A stretch of DNA of 50,215 bases from Gnetum montanum. Taxonomy: Eukaryota > Streptophyta > Gnetopsida > Gnetales > Gnetaceae. Positions 22,501-33,427 of the stretch are shown in pieces. The notes under the pieces were generated by a model, which saw only the letters and a program-made list of their open reading frames with translations, had not been told where the DNA came from and made no database searches. The first letter of the stretch is position 1. Each line of letters opens with the position of its first letter. Location of the stretch: assembly GCA_015680685.1 (NCBI GenBank), contig MNCI01004969.1:1-50215 (forward strand), in the 5' to 3' direction. The position numbers were made by a program, and so were the translations under genes.

Positions 22501-24492
22501 ATGGAGTCATCTCAGAACGCTAACGCATGCACCTTCATAATCCTCACACAGGAATAGTGCAATTTTATCTGTGTGAAGATTCAGGCCAACCTTCCCCTTG
22601 ACACCACAGAACATGAGGCAAAATGAAACTTCAAACGCATATACATGGGAGGTCATGAATTTATCCCCTCTATATATGACATCATCCCCCTTTCTGAGTC
22701 CCAGCACTGACTCATCTCCTAGCTCGTTATGGCAAGGAGCCAAAACTCACGGTGACCCACTGAGGAGCCCCAAAACCAAGATGAGGAAGATGACTTTGCA
22801 GCACAATATGAACATGAAGATTCATATTACACCCTCACTCCCCATGCCTATGTGAACCCATCATTCCACCCTCGCATGGGACAGATGGCCACTCACCAAG
22901 TGTCAACGAGCACACAACCACCGATATCCCAACAAAGATTACCCACGTCCATCTCCACCCAGTACATGCCGCCAGTGCAAACACATGGGACCACTTTCAT
23001 TACATCAACCCCACACATTCAGGGTGTCACCCCACAGTTAGTGGCTAGACAGGGAACCACACCCCTTGTTCAGCAACCCACTTATTTCAGCACACCACAC
23101 CCTGCAATCCCAACTCCAAATGTTGCTGCACAGCAACAATTGATGACGCAATCTCCCCAACCAACTAATCTGCCTACCGCTCAAGAGTGGGAAGAAGCAA
23201 AACAATGGATGCAAGCATTAGCTGACAAGGTAAAACACCTCAAAACTACCAACACTAAACAAGTTAAATTACTGGACTTCTACCAAGATGATCCAATTAG
23301 CTCTTCAGTGCCACTATTAGCTTTACCCAAGGGAATCACACTCCCACAGTTAACCAAGTACAATGGGAAGGGAGAATCGAACGCTCACTTGGTAACATTC
23401 CAATCAAAGACCCTATTGCTTCAAGCTTGGCCCCACGTAGTCCTATGCGTGTTTACCATGTCCCTAATAGACAATGTCTTAGATCTGTTACATCAGTTTG
23501 TTGCCCAGTTTAAGTACAACCTCAAGCCTAAGGCCACACTAGACACTCTGATACAAGTGAAAAAAGCCCCACTAGAGGCTATGCAGAAGTTCATTCAACG
23601 ATGGAGCGCAACCCTTAACAAACTTCATGAGCCCATCCTTGAAACGTATTTGCTTACGATTTTGAAGGGAGCCGTGAATGACTTCATTAAGTTAAAACTG
23701 TACTACCTAAGCACTCAAACATTGAGCCAAGCCTTCGCACAGATCAAGAACATTGAACAAGCTACAAAAACTAGCAATGATCCCACCTATGTGGCTTACA
23801 AGAACCAACATGTTTCCAAACAATAGACAACAACAGAAACTATAGTCGCAAGCACAAAAACAACAAACACCAGTACCAACCTGCCTGCAATGATAGGGGC
23901 CATCCCAAGGTCCAAATTTTAGTGTAAGGATTATTCTAAGTACACCTTGCTACCCACATGACCTTCTGAACTACTAGAGAAACTCCTTAAAGCCGAGAAA
24001 ATCCAATACAAACACATAGCAAAGAATGCTCGCTGCCAACATGATAGGTACTACGAGCTACTGAGGAACCCCACCTTAGCAGCAGCAAACGAGCCCCTAG
24101 TTCCACAACATTTCAAGTTAGACCAATTCTGTCACTACCACCAGATGTCTAGTCACAACACTGACACTTGTCATGTGTTACAAGATGATCTACAAGCAAT
24201 GATAGAACAGGGCCAACTAAACGTCAACACCCTAAATAGACCCAGCACAGATGATACCTCCTATGTCATAAACTTCATTGGCATAGATAGTAAGCCTAAA
24301 CCTATGCAGAAACCTTTTGTGATCCATGGGCCTCCCAGCAAGGCAACAATCCCCTCCACCTCCACAAGCAAGAGGCCTCCCATCGTCATCAAGGTGCCAC
24401 CTAGAGCACCGACGACACCTTTTGTGATCAAAGTAACACCACCTCACACGTTCGCTAAGATGTTAAACTGGCAAGATTCAATGCAATCCTGA
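22501..24492 (+). pseudogene. Copy B gag (capsid domain and zinc knuckle-like motif)
   Basis: An ATG at 22501 in good context (CACCATGG) opens MESSQNANACTFIILTQE, then a TAG where copy C has CAG. The frame recovers at 22852 as a Gln/Pro/Thr-rich stretch. About 23340-23800 is a plant retrotransposon gag (capsid) domain: LPQLTKYNGKGESNAHLVTF, FTMSLIDN, LHQFVAQFKYNL, LDTLIQVKKAPLEAMQKFIQ. Copy B lacks 45 bp after LIDN that copies C and D keep (DWY...LP..SISSLE). At 24130-24215 FCHYHQMSSHNTDTCHVLQ has the Cys/His spacing of the reduced zinc knuckle of Tat-like gags. The last part is a linker with repeated VIKVPP motifs. Capsid protein packaging element RNA is the family role; stops make this copy dead. 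Confidence 0.85.
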
Positions 24493-24600
24493 TTACCGAA
24501 GACACCCTTTTTTGTCAAAGTACCACCACAATCGTCCGCTAAGACGTTAAATTGGCAAGCATCCCTGCATTCATCCGCTAAGACGTTAAACTGGCACGAT
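24453..24600 (+). repeat. Repeated CGCTAAGACGTTAAACTGGC motif in the gag-pro linker
   Basis: The motif starts at 24453, 24537 and 24576, and at about 30378, 30465 and 30508 in copy C. As coding sequence it gives AKTLNWQ. The TTAAACTGGCA part equals the tail of the stem-loop units downstream (compare GACGCTAAACTGGCAATG at 26341). Confidence 0.75.
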
Positions 24601-25917
24601 GCACCAATGACAACAGCAAATAAACCTTTCGTTATCAAGGTGCCACAACAAGCTAGTCAAACAACAATGACACCTCCTAAATTACCATTTGTCATAAAGG
24701 TGCCACCACACGATGGCCCCTCACCTACCCAAAGCCCAAACGTAGGCAACACGAGTAAGCAAACCAAATGGCAACAGAAGAGGACGAACGAAGAACGAAG
24801 AACACCTATAACTGAAGTAAAGGCCATAGCTAGTACATAGCAACCAAACACTGGGGGCCCTGCCCCTAATCCCAAACAAACTAGGCCCAAGCCCTCAACC
24901 CATACAAAGGCAACCAACACAATGGCAAACAACATGGACTTTGTAGCTACACTGGCCCAGGTGAAACAAACGTTCAAACAAAAGAACACAACCATGAGCT
25001 TGTACGACTTGGTCATGACATCATCAGCTCATCATGACGCCTTAGCACAAACATTAGCATCCATTCCTATTATAGAGGACATCCCTGCTAACATGGAATC
25101 CATCCATGCAACAATTTCACAACACACACCACAAGGATCGAGTTCAAACACCTTAGCCTTCTGCAACGATGCAATTAAATGTAACCCCAAATGAGGGGAA
25201 GTGACAACAGCTCCATTGTTGATTAGTGTACATGTTGGGCAATGTACCATTCGTAGAGTGCACGTTGATGATGGTGTAGCAACAAACATAGCTTTATACT
25301 CCGTCATTGACAAACTAGGCATGGCAGACGAGATCATGCCAACGAAAATCATGTGTTTAAAATCCTTCAACGGATCACATGTTACAGTTAAGGGCACAAT
25401 CAACTTAGCCTTTTTGGTAGGAGAACAATTCCCCACCAGCGTGGAATTCACTATCATAGAAGAGATGCCAAGTTTCAACATGATTCTTGGCAGACCTTGG
25501 CTAGCCCAACAATGGGCCGTTTCCTCATTGATACATCAGGAAATCCGCCTTCCATATGAAGGTGGAAAAGTCATCATACATGGCAATAACATTCTCTTTC
25601 AAGCCATCCACAACATAGACATGTCACAATTCTTGGAAGAAGAATCTCTTGATGGAACATCCACGACAAAAAATGCAACACCTAGAGCTAAAACGCCTAA
25701 ACGAGTGGTAAAAACCGAAAGCCTCCTAGAGCAACCAAAACCTAGCACACATCCTAGACCACGTCTGGCTAGGAAACAACCACATGATCAAGGCTCCCCC
25801 ATGACCAAAAACATGTCTGACCCCTGCCCACTCTTTACCTTTTTTCATTGTGCATACGTCACCTTAGTTTGCATTATATTAGCTTACACGTTTGCATGCG
25901 GCCCGAAAAGGCCTTAA
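24493..25917 (+). pseudogene. Copy B linker, retropepsin-like protease and hydrophobic tail
   Basis: 24607-24840 is a Pro/Lys-rich linker. 24922-25190 has LAQVKQTFKQKNTTMSLYDL and ASIPIIEDIPANMESI. After a TGA at 25192-25194, 25201-25917 is an open frame holding the protease: VGQCTIRRVHVDDGVATN with DDG at the catalytic position, IDKLGMADEI, VTVKGTINLAF and FNMILGRPWLAQQ. Normal plant gypsy proteases have D-[ST]-G, so the catalytic triplet is unusual; copy A shares DDG and copy D has NDG. A charged linker and a hydrophobic segment (FTFFHCAYVTLVCIILAYTF) end the protein. No reverse transcriptase follows, although in full-length Ty3/gypsy elements it would start here. The protein would process Gag; it is broken by few stops. 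Confidence 0.85.
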
Positions 25918-26435
25918 ACAAGCCTATGGCCCGAAAGGGCCTTAAACTAACACATGGCCCAGAAAGGTCCTAAACTATCACTTTTCGCATTATTTTCTAT
26001 TTTTCTTGTGCATTTAGGTTCTATTTTTAGTAGTTATTACTTCACATTGTGTCCTCTAGTTTCTTCTTTTACAGGATCCCCTAGACATACGTGCATGCAT
26101 CCACACATCATCCTAGCATTCATGATGATAAACTGATACCACAGACTCGTCCTAGCATCACGATGATAAACTAATACCACACACTCATCCTGGCATCACA
26201 ACGATAAACTGATACCACAAATCATCCAGAACGACAATAAACTACCACATTCTCATCTGCTAGAGTCTACTAAGACTATAAAATAGCTCGCCTCTCCATA
26301 GTCTGCCACGACTATAAACTAGCATTGCACTATCCTCTACGACGCTAAACTGGCAATGTCCAATGGGTTATGATGTAAAACTAATCCACGACAGTCTGCC
26401 AAGACTATAAACTAGCAACTTCCTCACTAGCCTAC
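25900..26435 (+). repeat. Hairpin array of copy B
   Basis: Three units with GGCC stems and GAAA-type loops (25900, 25928, 25956; for example GGCCCGAAAGGGCCTTAAAC) are followed after a 130-bp gap by about nine more (26106-26435). These have stems such as AGTC/GACT (AGTCTGCCACGACTATAAAC) and TCATC/GATGA, each followed by TAAACTAGC or TAAACTGATACC. It directly follows the protease frame. Confidence 0.75.
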
Positions 26436-27531
26436 TAATCTGTTGCTAGAATCAAATAACATGTCATCGTCAACCTGCTCGATGAATTCATCACATGGAC
26501 TCTGACAACATTACTGCTGCTCAATTTTTTTTACCTGCAGTTGCACGTGGTTTCTCCATCCCATCAGTTGCATCCATGTTTAAAGTGTTAAGCTAACTCA
26601 TTCACTTGTGGTTTTCTTATCTTCTTGGAGTTGTGGTTGCAGGATGACACCCAGAGGTGTTCATACATGAATGCACTTTATCACAGTGACAAGGTACCAC
26701 ATTGTTCCTGATGCATGTAACCAGGTTAATCAAACTATTCACAAGTACATTCCTAGTTCCTCAAACATCCCTTATTCCCTAACATGTTCTCTCTACCCTG
26801 TTCAGTTATATTTCCCTGATACATCCCAGTTACCCCAAAACTCTGAACACATGGTTGCACACTGTAACTCTCCAGGCAGTTGCGCAACACGGCATAGCCC
26901 ATGATACAAATACAAGCATGCAAGAACGAGTACAAAAAAAATCAAAAACAAAAAAAATCAAAGAGCAAAATCCATCACAAGACCCTTGGCACCTCCCATA
27001 CAAGCCCCAAGCGGGAAGGTACTTGTCTTGGAAGAAAACACTCGTGTCTCAAACAATCATGTTGCATCCCACCGCGTGGCTTTGGCTGTTGGACAATGGG
27101 TTCCCTTTGACACTCAACAAGGGTCCTATTCCACCAAAGAACACACCACCTCATTGCATGGATTTGGTTGTGATAATTAATTCTCTTAAACAGGATACAA
27201 GAGTCTCATTCCTCCAAAGGACGCACATCCCATGCCTTGGTCCCAAGTCTGCTAGATACTGGCTATTGACAAGGACCAACATGATGTGTTCACACAAGAG
27301 CATTCCCCTTCTCATAGTTAAAAAAAATCATCCCTTCATCAATCCCCAATCTCACAGTCACAAATCTTCTCCCTATACATCTCAAAACCTCATTTCATGA
27401 TACCATGTACTTCTGAACACGGTGCGATGACATCTGGCCAACTGCCAAAGAACAATGTTGGATGCTAAGTTTCTTGTGGTGTTTTTTACTTCTTTGTCGA
27501 TGCCTCTCGGGTAGATTCCTCCAGGCTTCAA
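26436..27531 (+). other. Copy B 3' internal region (no pol)
   Basis: About 1.1 kb from hairpin array to polypurine tract. No polymerase or integrase motif in any frame. It is conserved with copy A's 16973-18120. On the minus strand there are short open pieces (for example a HDCLRHEC peptide near 27050) shared with copy A. Confidence 0.6.
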
Positions 27532-27545
27532 CAAAGAGGGGCCAA
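27532..27545 (+). promoter_or_regulatory. Polypurine tract of copy B
   Basis: CAAAGAGGGGCCAA immediately precedes the LTR start TGAAACACC. Copy A has AATAAAGAGGGACCAA at the same place. It primes plus-strand DNA synthesis. Confidence 0.8.
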
Positions 27546-28226
27546 TGAAACACCACAAAATTTTGGCCTAGCACTTTTAGACAAGAATCAAGCTAAGTCA
27601 TGCTGCTGCCCAACATGAATACAGCATGACCAAACTTGAGAGCCTCCAAAAAGGCATGAAATGACATACAATGGAGTGAGCGATGGAGCAAGAAAGGTTC
27701 CCCTGGGGCCCACAGGTGACTGCACCAACTTTCAGCATCCAGAATCAAAATTTTTGGACTCAAAAGGCTTGTTTTTGGCTAAGTATAATTTGGCTACATT
27801 TTCAGACGCTACTCAGCGTAAGGCTCAACGTCACCAACTTTTTGAGCCCCGAAACCAAGTCAAAATAGGCCAAAATCGAGCACAGGGACCCCTCATGACC
27901 TTCACCAAGGTCCCCAGTAGCTCTCAACCTCTAAAAAATCAAGATTTGCACCTCATTTGTGCCACTTTGACTTGGTGACACTGGGGTTATTTTTCGGACG
28001 CTACTCAGCGTAAGGCTTAGCATCACCAACATTTGGAGCCTCGAAACTAAGTCAAAACAAGCTGAAATTGAGCTTTGAGACCCTCCATGACCTTCACCAA
28101 AATCCCTAATAGGTCTCAGCCTCTAGAAAATCAAGATTTGGCCCTCAAATATGCCACTTTGACTTGGTGATGCTGGGGTTATTTTTCAAACGCTGCTCAA
28201 CGTAAGGCTCAGCGTCACCAACTTTT
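27546..28226 (+). repeat. LTR shared by copies B and C, 3'-deleted
   Basis: Direct repeat of 20012-20690, with the 191-bp units at about 27801, 27992 and 28182. It stops inside the third unit, at CACCAACTTTT, and jumps into leader sequence equal to about 22340 of copy B. The missing part is the rest of the LTR, the primer site and the first part of the leader. Confidence 0.85.
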
Positions 28227-28382
28227 ACACTTAGAAAATTTTTTACACATGCTGCCAGGTTCTTACATTGGGCACTTAGAAAATTTTTTGCACACGTTGC
28301 ACGTTGGTCACGCTGCACACTTAGTCCAAAACACACTCGGCACTTGCTAGCCAGCCCGTATACTACCCCGTCACACATCACC
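28227..28382 (+). other. Copy C partial leader
   Basis: The last two units of the ATTTTTTGCACACG leader repeats and the stretch before gag, matching 22345-22500. The junction with the LTR falls in a TTTT run (28223-28226) present in both parents. Confidence 0.8.
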
Positions 28383-30420
28383 ATGGAGTCATCTCAAAAC
28401 TGTAACGCACGCACCTTCGTAATCCTCACACAGGAACAGAACAACTTTATCTGTGTGAAGATTCAGGCCAACCTTCCCCTTGACACCACAGAACAAGAGG
28501 AAAAATGAAACTTTGAGCTCATATACATGGGAGGTCATGAAATTGTCCCCTCTATATATGACATCATCCCCCTTTCTGAGCCCTAGCACCAACTCATCTC
28601 CCAGCTCCTTATGGCAAGGAGCCAAAACTCACGGTGGCCCACTGAGGAGCCCCAAAATCAAGACGAGGAAGATGACTTCGTGGCATAATCTAAACATGAG
28701 GATTCGTATTACACCCTCACTCCCCATGCCTACGTGAACCCATCATTCCACCCTGGCATGGGACAGATGGCCACTCACCAAGTGTCAACAAGCACACAAA
28801 CACCGGTATCCCAACAAAGATTACCCATGTCCATCTCCACCCAGTACATGCCGCCAGTGCAAACACATGGAGTCACTTTCGTTACATCGGCCCCACACAT
28901 TCAGGGTGTCACCCCACAGTTAGTGGCTAGACAGGGAACCACACCCCTTGTTCAACAACCCACTTACTTTAGCACGCCACACCCTACAATCCCAACTTCG
29001 AACATTACTCCATAGCAGCAACTGACGACACAATCTCCCCAACCAACTAATTTTCCTACCGCTCAAGAGTGGGCAGAAGAAAAACAATGGATGCAAGCAT
29101 TAGCTGACGAGGTAAAACACCTCAAAAGCACCAACACTAAACAAGTTAAAGTACTGGACTTCTACCAAGATGATCCAATTAGCTCTTCAGTGCCACCATT
29201 AGCTTTACCCAAGGGAATCCCACTCCCACAGTTAACTAAGTACAATGGGAAGGGAGACCCGAACGCTCACTTGGTAACATTCTGATCAAAGATCCTATTG
29301 CTTCAAGCTTGGCCCCACGCAATCCTACGCGTGTTCACCATGTCCCTAATAGAAAATTCCTTAGACTGGTACTGAGCCCTGCCACGTAACTCCATATCCT
29401 CTCTGGAATATCTGTTACATCAGTTCGTCTCCCAGTTTAAGTACAACCTCAAGCCTGAGGCCACACTAGACACTCTGATACAAGTGAAATAAGCCCCACT
29501 AGAGCCTGTGCAGAAGTTCATTCAACAATGGAGCGTAGCCCTTAACGAACTTCATGAGTCCATCCCTAAAATGTATTTGCTTATGATTTTGAAGGGAGCC
29601 GTGAATGACTTCGTTAAGTCAAAACTATACTACCTAAGTGCTCAAACGTTGAGCCAAGCCTTCACGCTAATCAAGAACATTGAACAAGCTACACAAACCA
29701 GCAATGATCCTGCCTATGTGGCTTACCAGAACCAACATGTTGCCAAATAACAGACAACAACGGAAACTATAGCTGCAAGCACAAAAACAACAAACACCAG
29801 TACCAACCCTCCTGCAATGATAAGGGCCACCCCAAGGCCCAACTTTTAGTGCAAGGATCGCTCTAAGTACACACCACTACCCGCACGACCTTCTGAACTA
29901 CTAGAGCAACTCCTTAAAGTTGGGCAAATCCAATACAAACACGTAGTGGAGAATGCTCGTCGCTGACACAATAGGTACTACGAGCTACTGAGGAACCCCA
30001 CCTTAGCAGTACCAAACGAGCCCCCAGTTCCACGACATTTCAAGTTAGACCAATTCTATCACTACCACCAGATGTTTGGTCACAACACCAACACCTGCCA
30101 TGCATTACAGGATCATCTACCAGAAATGATAGAATGGGGCCAACTGAACATCAACACCCTGAATCAACCCAGCACAGATGATGCCTCCTATGTCATAAAC
30201 TTCATTGGCATAGATACTAAGCCTAAACCTATGCGGAAACCTTTTGTGATCCTTGGGCCTCCCAGCAAGGCAACAATCCCCTCTGCCTCCACGAGTAAGA
30301 GGCCTCCCATCGTCATCAAGGTGCCACCTAGAGCACCAACGACACCTTTCATGGTCAAAATACAACCACCTCACATGTCTGCTAAGACGTTAAACTGGCA
30401 AGATTCAATGTAATCCTAAG
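28383..30420 (+). pseudogene. Copy C gag
   Basis: Same start as copy B (CACCATGG; MESSQNCNARTFVILTQEQ) and the same order: N-terminal part, Gln/Pro/Thr-rich stretch (28734-29015), capsid domain (29200-29750: LPQLTKYNGKGDPNAHLVTF, LEYLLHQFVSQFKYNL, LSAQTLSQAF), zinc knuckle-like motif (30055-30125: YHQMFGHNTNTCHALQD, first Cys changed to Tyr) and VIKVPP linker. It keeps the 45 bp missing from copy B. Stops are scattered, for example TGA at 28506, TAG at 29012 where copy B has CAG, and TGA at 29283. Confidence 0.85.
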
Positions 30421-31590
30421 CACCGAAGACATGCTTTGTTGTCAAAGTACCACCATAGTTTTCCGCTAAGATGTTAAACTGGCAAGCATTCCCGCATTTG
30501 TTCGCTAAGACGTTAAACTAGCATGATGCACCAACGACAACAGCAAAGAAACCTTTCATTATCAAGGTGCCATAACAAGCTAGTCAAACAATAATAACAC
30601 CTTCTAAACTACCATTTTTCATAAAGGTGCCACCACGCGATGGCCCCTCACCTACCCAAAGCCCAAACATAGGCAACATGGGTAAGCAAACCAAATGGCA
30701 ACAAAAGAGGACGAACAAACAACACCTACATCCGAACCAAAGGCCACAACTAGTACACAGCAACCGAATTCTAGGGCCCTACCCCTAATCCCAAACAAAC
30801 CAGGTCCAAGTCCTCAACCCATACAGAGGTAACCAACACAATGGTAAACAACACGAACTTTGTAGCTACACTGGCCCAGGTGAAACAAACGCTCAAACAA
30901 AAGAACACAACCATGAGCCTGTACGACCTGGTCATGACATCATTAGCTCATCGTGATGCCTTAGCACAAATGTTAGCATTCATTCCTGTTATAGAGGACA
31001 TCCCTGCTAACATGGAATCCATCCGTGCAACAATTTCACAACACACATGACAAGGATCAGGTTCAAACACCTTAGCCTTCCACGACAATGCAGTTAAATG
31101 TAACCCCGAACAAGGGGAAGTCACAATAGCTCCATTTTTGATTAGTGTACGTGTTGGGCAATGTACCATTCGCAGAGTGCATGTTGATGATGGTGTAGCA
31201 ACAAATGTAGCTTTATACTCCATCATCGACAAACTAGGCATGGTAGATGATATCATGCCAACGAAAATCACGTGTTTAAAATCCTTCAATGGATCATGTG
31301 TTACAGTTAAGGGCACAATCAACTTAGCCTTTGTGGCAGGAGAACAATTCCCCACCAGCGCAGAATTCACTATCATAGAAGAGATTCCAAGTTTCTACAT
31401 GATTCTTGGCAGACCTTGGCTAGCCCAACAATGGGCTATTTCCTCACCGATACATCAGGAAATCTACCTTCCATATGAAGGTGGACAAGTCATCATACAA
31501 GGTGATAACATTACCTTTCAAGCCATCCACAACATAGACATGTCACAAGTCTTGAAAGAAGAATCTCTTGATGGAACACCCATGGCAACA
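30421..31590 (+). pseudogene. Copy C linker and protease, truncated
   Basis: 30841-31050 repeats the LAQVKQTLKQKNTTMSLYDL block. The protease region is 31138-31590, with VHVDDGVATN, IDKLGMVDDI, VTVKGTINLAF and FYMILGRPWLAQQ. Homology to copy B ends near 31590, after DGTPMATN, where sequence of a different, oppositely oriented gypsy element begins. The hydrophobic tail, hairpin array and 3' LTR of copy C are therefore absent. Confidence 0.85.
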
Positions 31591-33330
31591 AACTCAATCT
31601 CTCACCTAGGTGGCAAACATGGTAATTCAAACTGGAATACACCATGGAATTCATGAACCATAGGAATTTGATCTATCTCCACCATATCTATTTTATATAT
31701 TTGAGCCACAAAACATTCATGCCATTTTTGAAGCATCCTACAGTACATCCAAGAGGTAACCAAACCTAGGTGCATAGTCCTCGAACAAGTTTGTACCTCA
31801 ATCAAAGCACCATCAACTGATTATAGTCATAGGAGATTCTTCCGACCATCCAAACTAGCATTGAATAGCAACAACCGATCCATGACCAAAATTACATCAT
31901 GCACCCCAAGAGCCATAACATTTAAATTACTAACCCATTGCACACCTTCTAATTCTATTGGCACATTCCTACACACCTGATCAACTTGAGTTTCATGACC
32001 CCCAGCAGAAGATACTATCAACCTAGGAGAAAGAAAATGACATACAAGAGCTACATGATGTGCAACCGTAGGATCTATGAAAGAATGGCTAGCAACAAGA
32101 TCAAATAAGATTAACATAGCAAATCCAAAAATCATACCTCCCATCTCCATCACTGTGTTTGGCTACATGTCCAAAGGCTGATTTGTTAAGGCATACACCC
32201 ATCCTAGAGCCCTCTAGTTCCCTTCTGGGCTGAGTGACTGGTGCACCTTGTCCACCTTGAATTGGAGGTCATTATCCTTAGCCTCTTCCTCATCCACTAC
32301 TACTTTCCTCCTTTGGGCACTCATGAGCTTGATGCCATGGCTTTCCACATGCAAAACAGTTTTGGCAATCCCTCTATAGATGACTAGGCTACCCACATTA
32401 ATAACAAATAATAGCTCCATGAACAGCTTCAATAGTAGGATCACTAGTGGGTGTTGGGAGCTCTCCTCCATGGCCACAAGCTTACTTAGAGGGGCCAAGC
32501 CTCTCTCTAGATGTCAGTCCTCTCTTCTACCCCTATCACCTCTCTCTACGCACTATATCCTCTCGCTAACTCCTCTCTAAATCCAAGGCTACTTCTCTAG
32601 CTTCATCATAGGAAGTTAATCTCAGAGGTAATAGGTGATCCTTCAAAGATGATCTGAGACCTTGAACAAACCTATTCACATATGCTTGAGCATCTATCTA
32701 CATTTGGGATACATAACTACTTAGATCAGAGAAACAGGCATCATACTTCATCACAGACCAAACTACCCTAATATAAATGGTAGAAATCGTTCTCATTGGC
32801 CTATGCATATTGAGTAGACACATAATAACCTTTGAAAATGCTAGAAAATCATCCCATGCCACCTCTTGACTAGTCTATCCCTTGGCCTACTCTTCAGTTG
32901 TCCATCAATGCCAGCAGTACCAACCATTTGATAAACTACCAAGCAAGTCTACTACACCAATGAATAGCCCATTAAATAAAAAACCTTTTGCAATTCCTCC
33001 AACCATTCTATAGCCACAGTGGAATCCTTAGTGCCATCAAATTTCAAAGGTCCCAATTTTTGAAATTACTCCACTAGTTCCCTATTGATAGGCTACCTAT
33101 TTGCTTCTCCTGAGCCTCCACTACCACTACCACTTCCCACTTCCCTGATCATGGGAATAGAAGAAAGAGCATCACTAGCCACAACATGCTACTCAGGATC
33201 TATAACAATTGTTGTATAAGCTCTGGTTGCCTATTTGCAAGAACACTACTAGATGTTGGAGGAGGTTACTCTTGTCAATCATTAGACCCTTCTAGTCTAC
33301 AAGCCCCACTAGCACCATGACCATGTCTAC
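31590..33330 (-). mobile_element. Ty3/gypsy gag-protease part, minus strand
   Basis: Reading from high to low: about 33050 carries LKFDGTKDSTVAIEWLEELQ, a gag start typical of Del/CRM-like chromovirus elements. 32400-32310 has zinc-knuckle remains, one intact (CFACGKPWHQAHEC) and one damaged before it (CG.PSHL.RDC). 32120-32060 has the protease block ILFDLVASHSFID, with D-L-V in place of D-S/T-G. 31660-31605 has the run-up to reverse transcriptase (HEFHGVF, ELPCLPPR, EIEF). The element then stops at the junction with copy C near 31590, so reverse transcriptase, integrase and 3' LTR are missing. It has several frameshifts and stops. Family confident, lineage moderately so. Confidence 0.8.
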
Positions 33331-33371
33331 TATACATCTCTATAACCTAAAATTACACAAATGAATGAGTA

Positions 33372-33384
33372 CCCCCCCCCCCCC
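33372..33384. repeat. Run of 13 C
   Basis: Thirteen consecutive C on the plus strand, between primer site and gag of the minus-strand element. It is a likely place for length error in sequencing. Confidence 0.9.
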
Positions 33385-33412
33385 AACCATTGTACAACAT
33401 CATAGTAAACTA

Positions 33413-33424
33413 GCTCTGATACCA
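33413..33424 (-). promoter_or_regulatory. Primer binding site, initiator tRNA-Met type
   Basis: Minus strand TGGTATCAGAGC, the standard site of many plant LTR elements, three bases past the LTR end at 33428. Confidence 0.9.
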
Positions 33425-33427
33425 CAA

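Noticed and set aside
24232-24447. Minus-strand frame rich in Cys/Arg opposite gag (also 30117-30374)
   Set aside because: It is the reverse reading of the conserved VIKVPP linker. The sense frame has the family motifs and stays in register with gag.
25032-25481. Minus-strand open frame opposite the protease (also 30948-31376 and 18812-19450)
   Set aside because: It recurs in all copies only because the protease on the other strand is conserved; its own reading has no domain.
33372-33384. Run of 13 C as a functional signal
   Set aside because: A lone homopolymer next to a primer site in a dead element; length error or slippage is sufficient explanation.
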